A DNA stretch of 64,000 bases from Sphingobium nicotianae (GCF_018603885.1 NZ_JAHGAW010000008.1:1-64000); one strand, 5' to 3'. Counted from the first letter of the stretch, positions 9,609 through 19,658 are shown. Numbers and translations: made by a program. The notes: generated by a model not told the origin, from the letters alone.

Positions 9609-11561
9609 TCAGTCCGCGACCGGCAGGATCACCGCGCTGGCATGGGCGCCGCCGAAGAAGATGCTCTGCGTCGCGGCCTTGTAATCGCCGGGCTTGGCGT
9701 TGAAGATATTGCCGACATAGGTCTGCGGGTTGCGATCGTAGAGCGGGAACAGGCTCGACTGGATTTGGACCATGATCCGGTGTCCCGGCAGGAACACATG
9801 GTTCACGTTGGGCAGGCCCCAGCCATAATTCTCGACCTTGCCCGGGGTGAGAGCGGCGGGCGTCGCCAGGCCGTGGACATAGCGACCGCGGAAAATCTCG
9901 ACGCCGATCGGCAGCTCGAGACCCGGCTGCGGTGGCCGCGCGCTCGGGCTGTTCGCCTCCGGCGTAACATCCGGATAGACGTCGATCAGCTTCACCACCC
10001 AGTCGCTGTCCGTGCCGCTGGTCGCCGCGAACAGATCGACCTGCGGCGCGCCCATGATGTGGACCGGCTTGTCGAGCGGCGCGGTGGTGTAGCTCAGCAC
10101 GTCCGGCCGTCCGTCGACGAAGCGCTGGTCGGTTACGAGCCAGGTCGTCCACTGCCTGGTGTCCGCCATGTCGAGCGGGCGGGGCAGGAAGGGTACGGGC
10201 TTTGCCGGATCGGAGACATAATCGTCATGCCCCTCGCTCGCCGGCCGCGCGAAGCTCGCGGTGAAGCCGGCGCCCAGATAGAGCGGCGTCGGCGCGCCGA
10301 CCGGCCATTTGCTGGTGACCTGCCACTGGTCGATGCCGGTCGCATAGGTCAGCACTGGCGGCGTCTTGGGGTCGGGCGCGTCCTTCAGATAATGATCGAA
10401 GAAGGGCTTCATGTAGCGCACGCGGAACTCGCGCGCGGTGTCGCCGGTGAGGGTCAGCGGGCCGAGCTCATAGCCGTAATGATTGACGCCCGAATGGCGC
10501 CACGGGCCGATGACCAGCGAGACCATGTCGTTGTTGGCGTCCTTGGGCTCCATCACCTTGTAGACGGCGGGCGCGCCATAGCTGTCTTCCTGGTCCCATT
10601 GGCCGACGACCAGCATCGTGGGCACTTTGAGGGGATGCGCGGCCATCCATTTGTCGACCGCCTGCAGCGACCAGAAATCGGTGTAGGCCGGATTTTCCAT
10701 GACCTTGCGGGTGAAGGGGATCTGGTCGATCCCCCATTGCCGGGCGAAGTCGCCGGCCGAGCCGGCCTTGAGATAGAGGTCGTAATCATCGCCGGCGCCA
10801 TGCGGAATGGCAGCGCCGTCGTCGCCCTTGCCGGTGCTCATCTCCAGATAATAATCGAAGTCGTTCACGCGGAAGGCGCCGTTGTGGAAGCTGTCGTCGC
10901 CGATCCAGGTGTCGACCATCGGGCTCTGCGGTACGGCGGCTTTCAGTGCGGGATGCGGATTGATCTCGGCCATCAGGGTCGTGAAGCCGAGATAGGAGGA
11001 GCCGTTGATGCCGACCTTGCCGTTGGTCTCCTTCACATTCTTCACCAGCCAGTCGATCGTGTCATAGGCGTCGGTGGACTCGTCGATGCCGGTTTTGTTC
11101 AGCGGGCCGGCGAGGGGGCGCGTCATGATGAACGTCCCCTCCGACTTATGCATGCCGCGAATGTCCTGATAGACGCGGATATAGCCGTCTTCGACGAACT
11201 CGGCATCCATCGCGGGCAGGATCTCGGTGATATGCTGGGACTTGGTGCGGTGCGTCGCGTCCTTGGCATCATAGGGCGTGCGCGAGAGGATGATCGGGGC
11301 GTTGGTCGTGCCCTTCTTCATGACGATGACCGTGTAGAGCTTCACGCCGTCGCGCATCGGCACCATGACCTCGCGGCGGATGAAATCGGCATCGGGCCGG
11401 ACTTCGTCATAGGCAGGGGCGACGTCCGGCGTCATCGGTGTGACCGGGCCGCTGGCGGCCGGGGCGGGCGCTGGCTTGCTCCGGGCGAGGAGCGGCACGG
11501 AGGCTGTAAGAAGGGCGAGAATCGGGGCGGTGCCGAGCGCGAGGCGAGCGAGATGGGTCAT
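9609..11561 (-). CDS. CocE/NonD family hydrolase, exported
   Basis: This 650-residue serine hydrolase is of the X-Pro dipeptidyl-peptidase S15/CocE family (acyl esters, beta-lactams or peptides as substrates). An N-terminal signal peptide ending in LLARS places it in the periplasm or outside. The nucleophile elbow is GINGSSYLG, the Asp is in VVGQWDQED and the His in IGPWRHSG. The C-terminal third is the X-Pro_dipep_C beta-sandwich, ending with the family's GHRIMVQIQSSLFP. It is the last gene of a minus-strand run and lies 73 bp after the propeller lipoprotein gene. Confidence 0.88.
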   Translation of the reverse strand: MTHLARLALGTAPILALLTASVPLLARSKPAPAPAASGPVTPMTPDVAPAYDEVRPDADFIRREVMVPMRDGVKLYTVIVMKKGTTNAPIILSRTPYDAKDATHRTKSQHITEILPAMDAEFVEDGYIRVYQDIRGMHKSEGTFIMTRPLAGPLNKTGIDESTDAYDTIDWLVKNVKETNGKVGINGSSYLGFTTLMAEINPHPALKAAVPQSPMVDTWIGDDSFHNGAFRVNDFDYYLEMSTGKGDDGAAIPHGAGDDYDLYLKAGSAGDFARQWGIDQIPFTRKVMENPAYTDFWSLQAVDKWMAAHPLKVPTMLVVGQWDQEDSYGAPAVYKVMEPKDANNDMVSLVIGPWRHSGVNHYGYELGPLTLTGDTAREFRVRYMKPFFDHYLKDAPDPKTPPVLTYATGIDQWQVTSKWPVGAPTPLYLGAGFTASFARPASEGHDDYVSDPAKPVPFLPRPLDMADTRQWTTWLVTDQRFVDGRPDVLSYTTAPLDKPVHIMGAPQVDLFAATSGTDSDWVVKLIDVYPDVTPEANSPSARPPQPGLELPIGVEIFRGRYVHGLATPAALTPGKVENYGWGLPNVNHVFLPGHRIMVQIQSSLFPLYDRNPQTYVGNIFNAKPGDYKAATQSIFFGGAHASAVILPVAD

Positions 11562-11634
11562 ACCGTCTGGCTACTGCGGGGTCTGTTTTCGCGCAAGTGC
11601 AGCAACTGCGTACACCGCCCGCCGCTCGCGGATG

Positions 11635-13254
11635 CTAGGTGGCGCGGATGGAGTACAAAGTCGCGTTGCTGATCGCATAGACCGCGCCGTCCGCACCGAC
11701 GGCGGTGGGCGTATAGGCCTGGCCTAGGCCGGAGGTCAGCCGAATGCTCTGCGACAGCGTGTCGGTCGTCAGGTCCCAGCGATACAGGATGCCGTCCTCG
11801 TTGTTCGCGAGGATCGACTTGCGCTGCTGGTCGGCGGCCATGGTGTTGATGCACCATTCGCGCCGCGCCGTCGTCGAGCCTTCGTCGAAGGTCGGGCTGA
11901 GGATCGTCATCACTTCGCGCATTACCGAGACGCTCGGGATGATCGGGTCGGCCTGGCTCGCTTTCGAGTCGAGCACGGCGAGCCGGTTCAGCCCGTCGCC
12001 GGTGCCCGCTCCCTCGTAATTATTATATTTGACCGCGAGCAGGTAGGTCGACGATCCGGAGTATGAGGGCACCATCGTGGCCGGGATCACGCTGGGCGAA
12101 ACGTCCCAGCCGAAGCTGCCCGGCACGCCCGCCGGATTGAGCAGCGCATCGAATTGCAGCAGCCAGCCGCGTGCATTGTGCGAGGGAAACTGCGCTTCCA
12201 GCACACCGTAGAAGACGCGGCCGTCCGGTCCGACCACCGGTGCCGCCGTGCCGTCGTCGCTCACGCGGGCGGCGGTGAGCAGGTTCGGGTCCGTCAGCGC
12301 GACTTTCGCGCGCGTCGCAAGCGTCACGCTGTCGAGCGCGAGCAGATAGCCCGTCCCGGAAGCCGTGTTCACAGCGATATAGACCGCCGTGCCGTCGTTC
12401 GAGATGGCCGGCGCGCAATTCATCGCTGGTTTCTGGATCGCGGCGTCGCCTGCGGCCGCGGCGGCGCCGACCCATGTGCCGGTGCCGTCGGGTGCGACGC
12501 GCGCGATGCCGCTCACCAGCCCGGCCGGGTTCGTGCCGGTCACCTGGAAGCCGAAGAAGATGTTGCCCTGCGCATCGGCGGTGAGGGGCGTGTTGATGAA
12601 CAGGCTGGCGTTGAACGCCGCCGGATTGGCGTTGTAGGCGGCGGCACCATAGAAGATGTGCGAGGCCTGCGTGCTGGTCGCCGCGTCGGCGTCGTCGCGT
12701 AGCAGCAGCTTACCGCCAACGTCCGGCGCATAGAGGCGGCCCTGCGGCGTGAGCAGCACATTGTATGGCGGCAGCCAGTTGTGCGGCGGCGTGACATAGT
12801 CGGTGGCCACCGACCAGACGAGCACGCCGGTCGCGCCGCTCCGCCCTTCGACGCGATAGCCGCCGGTGGCCCCGGTCTTCACCGGAATCACCACGGTGTT
12901 GCGCGTCGTCACGACCGGCGAGCCATAATGGGTGAGCAGCGCGCCGCTCGATGTATATTGCGGGGCGGCGTCGACCGTGGCCGACCAGCTGATGCGGCCG
13001 AGATCCTGCGACGCGATCGCGCTCACCGCCGTGTGCTGAGCGTCATGTCCATAGCCGAACCAGGCCGGTCCCACGACCGGGGAAGGGGTCGGGGTGGGAG
13101 ACGGGGTTGCGGTGGGGGTGGGTGTTGGGGTCGGTGCCGGCGCGGGCGATCCGCTGTCGCCGCACGCGGCGAGCAAGGCAGAGGAGGACAGCATTGCGAG
13201 GGTGCCGCGACGCGAGACGAGCAGAGGCGCGGGAAGGACGGGGCGGCGGCTCAT
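11635..13254 (-). CDS. Lipoprotein with PQQ-like beta-propeller
   Basis: This is a 539-residue predicted lipoprotein. The N-terminal segment ends in LLAAC, a lipobox, followed by a low-complexity Thr/Pro linker (residues ~38-60, TPTPTPTATPSP-like). The rest shows propeller-type strand repeats such as GGYRVEGRSGATGVLVWS and YRWDLTTDTL, resembling PQQ or WD40-like blades without the full quinoprotein catalytic pattern. It is probably a membrane-anchored binding or scaffold protein rather than a dehydrogenase, though this is uncertain. It lies between the CocE hydrolase and aldo/keto reductase genes on the same strand. Confidence 0.65.
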   Translation of the reverse strand: MSRRPVLPAPLLVSRRGTLAMLSSSALLAACGDSGSPAPAPTPTPTPTATPSPTPTPSPVVGPAWFGYGHDAQHTAVSAIASQDLGRISWSATVDAAPQYTSSGALLTHYGSPVVTTRNTVVIPVKTGATGGYRVEGRSGATGVLVWSVATDYVTPPHNWLPPYNVLLTPQGRLYAPDVGGKLLLRDDADAATSTQASHIFYGAAAYNANPAAFNASLFINTPLTADAQGNIFFGFQVTGTNPAGLVSGIARVAPDGTGTWVGAAAAAGDAAIQKPAMNCAPAISNDGTAVYIAVNTASGTGYLLALDSVTLATRAKVALTDPNLLTAARVSDDGTAAPVVGPDGRVFYGVLEAQFPSHNARGWLLQFDALLNPAGVPGSFGWDVSPSVIPATMVPSYSGSSTYLLAVKYNNYEGAGTGDGLNRLAVLDSKASQADPIIPSVSVMREVMTILSPTFDEGSTTARREWCINTMAADQQRKSILANNEDGILYRWDLTTDTLSQSIRLTSGLGQAYTPTAVGADGAVYAISNATLYSIRAT

Positions 13255-13311
13255 AAGACAATCAGCATAGGCCTTCCTTCGAGGAAACGCATCCCCTCGT
13301 GCAGGACCTGC

Positions 13312-14268
13312 CTAGTTGGCGGATGCAGAGCTCGCATCGCCGAAGATCGCCTTCAGCTTCGCCTGCGTTTCGGGCGGCAGGGGCGGCGCCAGGATCGAGG
13401 CGACATTCTCCTCCAGATGCGCGGCGCTGCCGGTGCCGGTGAGGATGACGTCCGCCCCCGGCTCGTGGCGGCAGAAGCGATAGGCCGCCTCGATCTGCGA
13501 TTTGATGCCGGGCGTCGCGCGCAGGAAATCGAGCGGGTCGTCGGGGTTGATCGAAGCGGGATCGATGTCGTGCTTCGCGATCATCTCGGCGATCGCCTCG
13601 CGGGTATTCTCGACGCTGTTGAGGCCTCGACGGACCGCGAACATGATGAGCGTGCCGACGTCATGCTTGAGCGTCAGCGGGAAGACGGTCTTGCGCGCGC
13701 TCGGGTTCAGCAGGTTGAAGCCGACCATGATCACGTCGAAATCGTCGGTCGGCAGCGCGGCCTGCGCCATCCTGTGGTCGGTGTCGTAGCGGAACACCTC
13801 GGTGATGCCGACGAAGCGGAGCTTGCCGGCCTGCTGCTGGCGCCGCACCTCCGGCAGCAGCACCTCGCGCGCATAATCGAGCTGGTCGAGCGAGACGCCG
13901 TGGAGATGGAAGAGGTCGACATAATCGGTGCGCAGGCGGCGCAGGCTGGACTCGAGATTCTCCGTGAACTCGGCGGCGGTGAAGTATTCCGGATTGCTCT
14001 CCGCGCCGCCCTTGCCGACCCAGCTCTTGGTCGAGAGGAACAGCTTGCTGCGGTCGCGGCCCTGGATGCCGTGCGCGACGGCTTCCTCGGTGCGATAGAC
14101 CAAGGCGGTGTCGATGAAATTGATGCCGAGGTCGATGGCATGCTTCACCAGATCGCCGGCCTGCTCGGCGCTCGCGCCGCGCGCCATGCCGAGCCGGCTG
14201 TGGCCGCCGCAGCCGAGGCCAACCGCGCTTACCTGCTCGTTAGTACGGCCGAGGCGAACATAGTCCAT
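13312..14268 (-). CDS. Aldo/keto reductase
   Basis: This is a 318-residue AKR. It shows Asp53 and Tyr58 (FIDTALVY), Lys81 (LSTKSW) and the HLHGV segment at 121-125. It resembles the group that includes YhdN/L-fucose-dehydrogenase-like proteins. It starts 16 bp after the amidohydrolase stop and is clearly in the same operon. The product is cytosolic, whereas its two immediate neighbours are exported, so it may act on a compound released by them. The substrate is unknown. Confidence 0.85.
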   Translation of the reverse strand: MDYVRLGRTNEQVSAVGLGCGGHSRLGMARGASAEQAGDLVKHAIDLGINFIDTALVYRTEEAVAHGIQGRDRSKLFLSTKSWVGKGGAESNPEYFTAAEFTENLESSLRRLRTDYVDLFHLHGVSLDQLDYAREVLLPEVRRQQQAGKLRFVGITEVFRYDTDHRMAQAALPTDDFDVIMVGFNLLNPSARKTVFPLTLKHDVGTLIMFAVRRGLNSVENTREAIAEMIAKHDIDPASINPDDPLDFLRATPGIKSQIEAAYRFCRHEPGADVILTGTGSAAHLEENVASILAPPLPPETQAKLKAIFGDASSASAN

Positions 14269-14284
14269 TGCCTGATCCTCTCGA

Positions 14285-15304
14285 TCACTTCATGCCCGGC
14301 TGCGGGAGGCCGAGCAGGGTCGTCGGATTCTCGACCATCATCTTGTGCAGTTCGGCGGTCGTCATCCCCTTGGCGCGCAGCTGGCCGGCGACATAGGCGA
14401 TCATGTCGTCGGGGAAAGGGCGGTTCATCTGGCCGCTGTCGCTGCTCAGGATGACATGCTCGGGACCGACCGCGCGGATCGCGTCATAATATTGCTGCAT
14501 GGTGAACTCGGCGCGCGAGCCGACGGCGAAGCCGCCGACGAACTCGATGAAGGCGCCAAGGCCAGCGGCCTCCTTCATCTGCGCGATCGTCATGTTGACG
14601 GGATGACCCATTGCATGGGTCACGACGATCTGCTTGACGCCCTGCTTGCGCGCTTCGCGGATGATCATCAGCGCTTCCTCGGCAGAGACATGGCCGGTCG
14701 AGAGTGCCAGAGAGGCCCCGCTGTCGCGCACCTTGGCGGCGGCGACCGCGGCGATCACTGCCTTGGTCTCGGGCAGCAGCGCGCCATTCTTCGAGACGGT
14801 GACGAAGGGCAGGTCGGGGTGGGCGGACCTGCGGATATTATTCTCGCTGTCCCAGGTCGGCATGGCGACGATGCGCCCGAAGCCGCCCTTCACCTCGGCG
14901 AACTGATAGACCGCCGCCGGGTTTAGGCCGCCCACCGTCAGGTTGAGGCAGAGCTGGCCGAACACCTCGATGTCCGGCACGGCCTTGCGGGTCAGATAGG
15001 CGATGCCGGCCGTCTCGTCGTAATGATGTTTGACGACGAAGCCGCGCATGTGGACGGTCCGGGCGCGCAGCGCCATGTCGACCGAGTCCAGCGCGCGCGC
15101 GGCCTGGGCGCTGTGGGGGCCGAAGCTGTCGGGATCAAGATGCGCGTGAATATCGATGGCATCCTTCAGCAGCGCGCGATCGGCGGCGGTGGGGGCGGGG
15201 AGCGCCTCGGCCGGCATGGTCAGCTGCGCCGGCGCGGCGGCCGCCGATGCGAGCAGCAGCATGGCCGCCGTGGCAAAAAGACCGCGAGTCATTCGAATGG
15301 ACAT
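14285..15304 (-). CDS. Exported metal-dependent amidohydrolase-type protein
   Basis: This is a 339-residue protein with signal peptide (ending AAAAPAQ). The mature part looks like an amidohydrolase TIM barrel of the DUF6282 kind: HAHLD near residue 53 supplies the first metal ligands, and TGHVS, VTHAMGHP and LSSDSGQ provide further His and Asp ligands. The family's reactions are not established. The start at 15304 is preferred over an upstream ATG because GGAGG lies 7 bases before it and the signal peptide then begins cleanly. It is the first gene of the 15.3-9.6 kb minus-strand run. Confidence 0.72.
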   Translation of the reverse strand: MSIRMTRGLFATAAMLLLASAAAAPAQLTMPAEALPAPTAADRALLKDAIDIHAHLDPDSFGPHSAQAARALDSVDMALRARTVHMRGFVVKHHYDETAGIAYLTRKAVPDIEVFGQLCLNLTVGGLNPAAVYQFAEVKGGFGRIVAMPTWDSENNIRRSAHPDLPFVTVSKNGALLPETKAVIAAVAAAKVRDSGASLALSTGHVSAEEALMIIREARKQGVKQIVVTHAMGHPVNMTIAQMKEAAGLGAFIEFVGGFAVGSRAEFTMQQYYDAIRAVGPEHVILSSDSGQMNRPFPDDMIAYVAGQLRAKGMTTAELHKMMVENPTTLLGLPQPGMK

Positions 15305-15391
15305 TGGCAACCTCCCCGTTTTTCCTTGCGGGATGTCTAGCGATCCGGCGGACACTGTCAAAGCAATCCGGCGCGGATTTTCCGTTACGGA

Positions 15392-16579
15392 TCAGAGCGC
15401 TTGCGCCGCGGCCCAGGCGCTCGCCCAGGCCCACTGGAAATTATAGCCGCCGAGCCAGCCGGTGACGTCGACCGCCTCGCCGATCGCATAGAGGCCGGGG
15501 ACGCGGCGCGCTTCCATGGTCCTGGAGGAGAGATCGGCGGTGCTGATGCCGCCGGCCGTCACCTCGGCCTTGGCATAGCCCTCGCTGCCATTGGGGGTGA
15601 AGCGCCAGTCGGCAAGGCGCGCCTGCGCGGCGGTGAGGGCGCGGTCGGGCAGATTGCCGAGGTCGCCATCGAGACCAATCTGGTCATAAAGCGTGTCGGC
15701 GAGGCGCTCCGGCAGCGCGTCGCGCAGCAGCCGGCGTAGGGTCGCGCGGGGCGTCACGCGCTTGGCGGCGAGCAGCCAGTCGGCGGCTTGATCAGGCAGA
15801 TAATCGATGCCGATCTGCTCGCCATGGCGCCAGTAGCTGGAGATCTGCAGGATCGCGGGGCCGGACAGGCCGCGATGCGTGAACAGGGCCGCCTCGCGGA
15901 AGCTGATCCTGCCGCTACGGGCGATGACCTCCGTCGAGACGCCGGAGAGTGACTGGAACAGAGCCTCCTCGCCACTGAGGGTGAGGGGCACGAGCGCGGG
16001 GCGCGGCTGGACGACCTTGAGGCCGAACTGGCGGGCGAGGTCATAGGCGAAGCCGGTGGCACCCATCCTGGGAATCGCCGGCCCGCCGGTGGCGATGACC
16101 AGCGAGGGGGCGGCATAGGCGCGGCCGCCGGCCGTGACGCGGAACAGGCCGTCGCCATGGCCGACGTCGGCGATGGCGGCGCCGCAGGCGAGGGCGACCT
16201 CGCCCTTCGCGCATTCGGCGAGCAGCATCGCGACGATCTGGCGCGCCGAGCCGTCGCAGAAGAGCTGGCCGAGCGTCTTCTCGTGCCAGGCGATGCCGTG
16301 GCGCTCGACCAGAGCGAGGAAATCCTGCGGCGTGTAGCGGCTGAGCGCGGACTTGGCGAAATGCGGGTTCTGCGAGAGGTAGCGGTCGCCCGCCGCTTCC
16401 AGATTGGTGAAGTTGCAGCGCCCGCCGCCGGAAATCAGGATTTTTCGCCCCGGCTCCTCGCCATGTTCGATCAGAGCGACCCGGCGGCCGCGCTGCCCGG
16501 CGAGCGCGGCACACATCATGCCGGCGGCGCCGGCGCCGAGGACGATCGCGTCAAAAGGGGCGGGGTTGGGCTGCGCCAT
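15392..16579 (-). CDS. BaiN/YhiN (HI0933) family flavoprotein
   Basis: This is a 395-residue cytosolic FAD/NAD(P)-dependent oxidoreductase. It has the GAGAAGMMCA dinucleotide fold at the N-terminus, the family-specific GRKILISGGGRCNFTN, a central ATGG(P)AIPRMG segment and C-terminal EAVDVTGWLGGYNFQWAW. BaiN from gut clostridia reduces unsaturated bile acid intermediates, while most bacterial members have no assigned substrate. It lies 87 bp upstream of the amidohydrolase gene on the same strand and may start the operon or be independent. Confidence 0.88.
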   Translation of the reverse strand: MAQPNPAPFDAIVLGAGAAGMMCAALAGQRGRRVALIEHGEEPGRKILISGGGRCNFTNLEAAGDRYLSQNPHFAKSALSRYTPQDFLALVERHGIAWHEKTLGQLFCDGSARQIVAMLLAECAKGEVALACGAAIADVGHGDGLFRVTAGGRAYAAPSLVIATGGPAIPRMGATGFAYDLARQFGLKVVQPRPALVPLTLSGEEALFQSLSGVSTEVIARSGRISFREAALFTHRGLSGPAILQISSYWRHGEQIGIDYLPDQAADWLLAAKRVTPRATLRRLLRDALPERLADTLYDQIGLDGDLGNLPDRALTAAQARLADWRFTPNGSEGYAKAEVTAGGISTADLSSRTMEARRVPGLYAIGEAVDVTGWLGGYNFQWAWASAWAAAQAL

Positions 16580-16705
16580 GTCGATGCCCTAGAGGCTGTC
16601 CGGCGCAAACGAAAGCATGGCCTTCCGTGGGGGGACACGAGCTATGCTTGCGCGTGAGGGAGCTTTCCCGGATGCTCCGCTGGGAAACCTCCTGAGTCGA
16701 ACTCC

Positions 16706-17362
16706 ATGGACGATGAGACACCCCCGCCCGACAGCAAGCTGACCCGCTCCAAGCAGCGCTGGGCGAGCGAGCACAAGTTCATCACCGGCGCCGTCGCGCG
16801 GCCGCGGGAGCAGAGGTTGCCGCCGGGCCAGCATCTGGTGCGCGACTGGCCGGTGCTCGATCTCGGCCGCCAGCCGGACGTGTCGCACGAGCGCTGGCGG
16901 CTGAAGATCGGCGGCATGGTCGCGGCGCCGGTGACGTTGGACTGGGCCGCCTTCATGGCGCTGCCGCAGACACAGATGCGATCGGACATTCACTGCGTCA
17001 CGACCTGGTCGCGCTACGACAATGACTGGACGGGCGTGGCGACGCGCGACCTGCTCGATCTCGTCCAGCCGCGCGACGAAGCGGCTTTCGTGCTGCTGCA
17101 TGGCTATGACGGCTATACGACCAACGTGCCGCTCGCCGATTTCGCGGCGCCCGAGGCGCTGCTGGCGCATGGCTGGCAAGGCCAGCCGCTGACGCGCGAA
17201 CATGGCGGGCCGGTGCGGCTCGTCATTCCGCATCTCTATTTCTGGAAGAGCGCCAAATGGGTCAGCGGCATCGAGCTGCTCGGCGCCGACAAACTGGGCT
17301 TCTGGGAGGTCAACGGCTATCACAAGCGCGGCGACCCGTGGGCCGAGGAACGCTATTCGTGA
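16706..17362 (+). CDS. Sulfite oxidase-like molybdopterin oxidoreductase
   Basis: This is a 218-residue protein consisting only of the molybdopterin-binding domain of the sulfite oxidase superfamily (YuiH-like). The Mo-coordinating Cys lies in DIHCVTTWSRYDN, and the fold ends with HGGPVRLVIPHLYFWKSAKW. No signal peptide or dimerisation domain is seen, unlike MsrP/YedY or true sulfite oxidase. Such short members are uncharacterised, and the electron acceptor is unknown. The gene is divergent from the BaiN-type gene across 126 bases. Confidence 0.87.
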   Translation: MDDETPPPDSKLTRSKQRWASEHKFITGAVARPREQRLPPGQHLVRDWPVLDLGRQPDVSHERWRLKIGGMVAAPVTLDWAAFMALPQTQMRSDIHCVTTWSRYDNDWTGVATRDLLDLVQPRDEAAFVLLHGYDGYTTNVPLADFAAPEALLAHGWQGQPLTREHGGPVRLVIPHLYFWKSAKWVSGIELLGADKLGFWEVNGYHKRGDPWAEERYS

Positions 17363-17452
17363 CCATCGGCGGCTGCAGCGAGGAGTTGTGCCGGGCGCTG
17401 AAATAGGCAATACCGCACGAGTGCTGTGCAGAAACGCGGGAAGCTCGTCGAC

Positions 17453-18376
17453 ATGCGGCCATTCGATTGGGATGATCTGCGCTATTTCCTGAGCGTCGCC
17501 CAGTCCGGCACGGTCAGTCAGGCGGCGCGGCGTCTGGGCGTCGATCATGCGACGATCATCCGCCGGATCGACGCGCTTGAGCGGGCGATGGGCGTCAAGC
17601 TCTTCGAGCGTACGCCGCGCGGCTATTATCTGACGGTCAATGGCGAGCGCCTGTTGCCATCGGCCGAGGCGATCCACACCGAAGCCCGCAAGATCGGCAC
17701 GGAGATGCTGGCGAGCAGCCATGGCGTGGGCGGCATCGTGCGGATCAGCACGCTGGAAGGGTTCGGCAATTTCTTCCTGGCCGGGCGACTGCCCAAATTC
17801 GCGGAGCAATATCCCAACCTCACGATCGAGCTGTTGACCCTGCAGCAGATCGTCGCGCTCTCGCGGCGCGAGGCCGACATCGCGATCAGCCTGCAGCCGC
17901 CCGAGGTCGGCCGTTTCGTCCGCGAGAAGCTCACCGACTATGCGCTGTTCGTTTATGGATCCCGCGACTATCTCGCCGGGAAGCCGCCGATCCGGGTGCG
18001 CGAGGATCTGCACGATCATATCTTCTGCGGCTATATCGATGATCTCGTCTTCGTGCGCGAACTCAACTATCTCGACGAAATCGCCAAGGGCATCCGCGCG
18101 AAGTTGCAGAGCTCGAGTCTGCACGCCCAGACCGAGGCGGCGATCGCCGGCTATGGCCTGTGCGTGTTGCCCGCCTATATCGCGGCGCGCTACGACGAAC
18201 TGGTGCCGGTGCTGCCGGACGAGCTCCATCTGCGGCGCAGCTATTGGCTGGTGATTGGCGCGGATGTCGCGCCCAGCCCGCGGATACAGGCGGTCCGGCG
18301 GTTCATCCGGGCGGAAGTGGATGCGCATCAGGCCAGTTTCCTCGGGCCGCTGCGCCGCATCGAGAACGCGGAATAG
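17453..18376 (+). CDS. LysR-family transcriptional regulator
   Basis: This is a 307-residue regulator. The N-terminal winged helix is unmistakable (DDLRYFLSVAQSGTVSQAARRLGVDHATIIRRIDALE), followed by a linker helix and a periplasmic-binding-type sensor domain (residues ~90-300). A GTG nine codons upstream (17426) is an alternative start. The alcohol dehydrogenase gene begins 115 bases downstream on the same strand, so control of that gene is likely by context but unproven. Confidence 0.88.
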   Translation: MRPFDWDDLRYFLSVAQSGTVSQAARRLGVDHATIIRRIDALERAMGVKLFERTPRGYYLTVNGERLLPSAEAIHTEARKIGTEMLASSHGVGGIVRISTLEGFGNFFLAGRLPKFAEQYPNLTIELLTLQQIVALSRREADIAISLQPPEVGRFVREKLTDYALFVYGSRDYLAGKPPIRVREDLHDHIFCGYIDDLVFVRELNYLDEIAKGIRAKLQSSSLHAQTEAAIAGYGLCVLPAYIAARYDELVPVLPDELHLRRSYWLVIGADVAPSPRIQAVRRFIRAEVDAHQASFLGPLRRIENAE

Positions 18377-18491
18377 GGGAAACGCGCACAGCGCGGCGGC
18401 GATATTGTCCGTTTGCCCGCCCTCACCGCTGATCGTAGGAATCGTGGAAGGGGACCGGAACGGTCCGCATCGTCCGGGAGGGGGAAGCCTG

Positions 18492-19658
18492 ATGTCATTT
18501 GCCGCCGCTTTCCCGCGAATTCTGCGCATCGGCGCTGGCGCATCGCGCCTGCTGCCCGATATACTCACCCAGCTCGGCCTGTCCCGCCCGTTCCTGATGA
18601 GCGACGCCTATCTGGTTGAGGGCGGCATGGCACAGGCGTTGCTGGACGCGCTGACGGACGCGGGCATGCCGGCGCGGCTGTTCGCCGACACGATGCCGGA
18701 GCCGGACGTCGCCTCGATCGAGCGCGCCGTGGTGGCGCTGCGCGCGGGCGATCATGACTGCGTGATCGGCTTTGGCGGCGGCAGCCCGATCGACAGCGCC
18801 AAGGCGGTGGCGGTGCTCGCAACCCACGGCGGCGCGATGCGCGACTATAAGGCGCCGCACCAGCAGGACACGCCGGGGCTGCCCGTGATCGCCATCCCCA
18901 CCACCGCCGGGACCGGTAGCGAGGCGACGCGCTTCACCATCGTCACCGACAGCGAGAAGGACGAGAAGATGCTCTGCATCGGCCTCGCTTATCTGCCGGT
19001 CGCAGCGCTGGTCGACTATGAGCTGACCCTCTCCATGCCGCCGCGCCTCACCGCCGACACCGGCATCGACGCGCTGACGCATGCGGTCGAGGCCTATGTC
19101 TCGAAGCGTGCCAATCCGGTTTCGGACGGCTTCGCGTTGCAGGCGATCCAATTGATGGCGCCCAATCTTCGCCGGGTCTGGGCCGATGGGCAGGATCGCG
19201 CGGCGCGGGAGGCAATGATGCTGGGTGCGACCTATGCAGGCATCGCCTTCTCCAACAGCTCGGTCGCGCTGGTGCACGGCATGAGCCGGCCGATCGGCGC
19301 GCATTTCCATGTGCCGCACGGGCTCTCCAACGCGATGTTGCTGCCGCTGGTCACGGCCTTCTCGGCCTCGGGTGACGTGCGTCGCTATGCCGATTGTGCG
19401 CGAGCGATGGACATCGCGCAGGAGGGCGAGGGCGATCAGATGGCAGTCAATCGGCTGGTGGAGGAGCTGTCCGCCCTCAACCGCGATCTCGCGGTGCCCG
19501 ATCCGAGGGGCTATGGCATCGCGCGCGATGCCTGGGAGCGGCTGACGCCGCTGATGGTCGAGCAGGCGATCGCCTCCGGCTCGCCGGCGAACAATCCGCG
19601 CGTGCCGACGCCACAGGAGATGCGCGCGTTGTATGAGCGGGCCTGGGCTGGCGCCTGA
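18492..19658 (+). CDS. Iron-containing (type III) alcohol dehydrogenase
   Basis: This is a 388-residue NAD-dependent dehydrogenase of the Fe-ADH family. GGGSPIDSAKA binds the nucleotide, and PTTAGTGSEATRF is the conserved central motif. Metal ligands come from the Asp of the DTGIDALTHAVEAY region and the His residues of ALVHGMSRPIGAHFHVPHG. Several relatives oxidise 1,3-propanediol, butanol or 4-hydroxybutyrate. The ATG at 18492 is chosen because the upstream open frame overlaps the LysR gene. Confidence 0.9.
   Translation: MSFAAAFPRILRIGAGASRLLPDILTQLGLSRPFLMSDAYLVEGGMAQALLDALTDAGMPARLFADTMPEPDVASIERAVVALRAGDHDCVIGFGGGSPIDSAKAVAVLATHGGAMRDYKAPHQQDTPGLPVIAIPTTAGTGSEATRFTIVTDSEKDEKMLCIGLAYLPVAALVDYELTLSMPPRLTADTGIDALTHAVEAYVSKRANPVSDGFALQAIQLMAPNLRRVWADGQDRAAREAMMLGATYAGIAFSNSSVALVHGMSRPIGAHFHVPHGLSNAMLLPLVTAFSASGDVRRYADCARAMDIAQEGEGDQMAVNRLVEELSALNRDLAVPDPRGYGIARDAWERLTPLMVEQAIASGSPANNPRVPTPQEMRALYERAWAGA

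Noticed and set aside
9642..11672. A 676-codon plus-strand open frame opposite the CocE-like gene
   Set aside because: It mirrors the codon structure of the recognised hydrolase gene, with a low-complexity Arg/Gly/Asp product.
13080..13140. Tandem GGGGTGGGGGT-like DNA repeats, possible microsatellite or quadruplex array
   Set aside because: They encode the Thr/Pro linker of a lipoprotein and are explained by that low-complexity protein segment.
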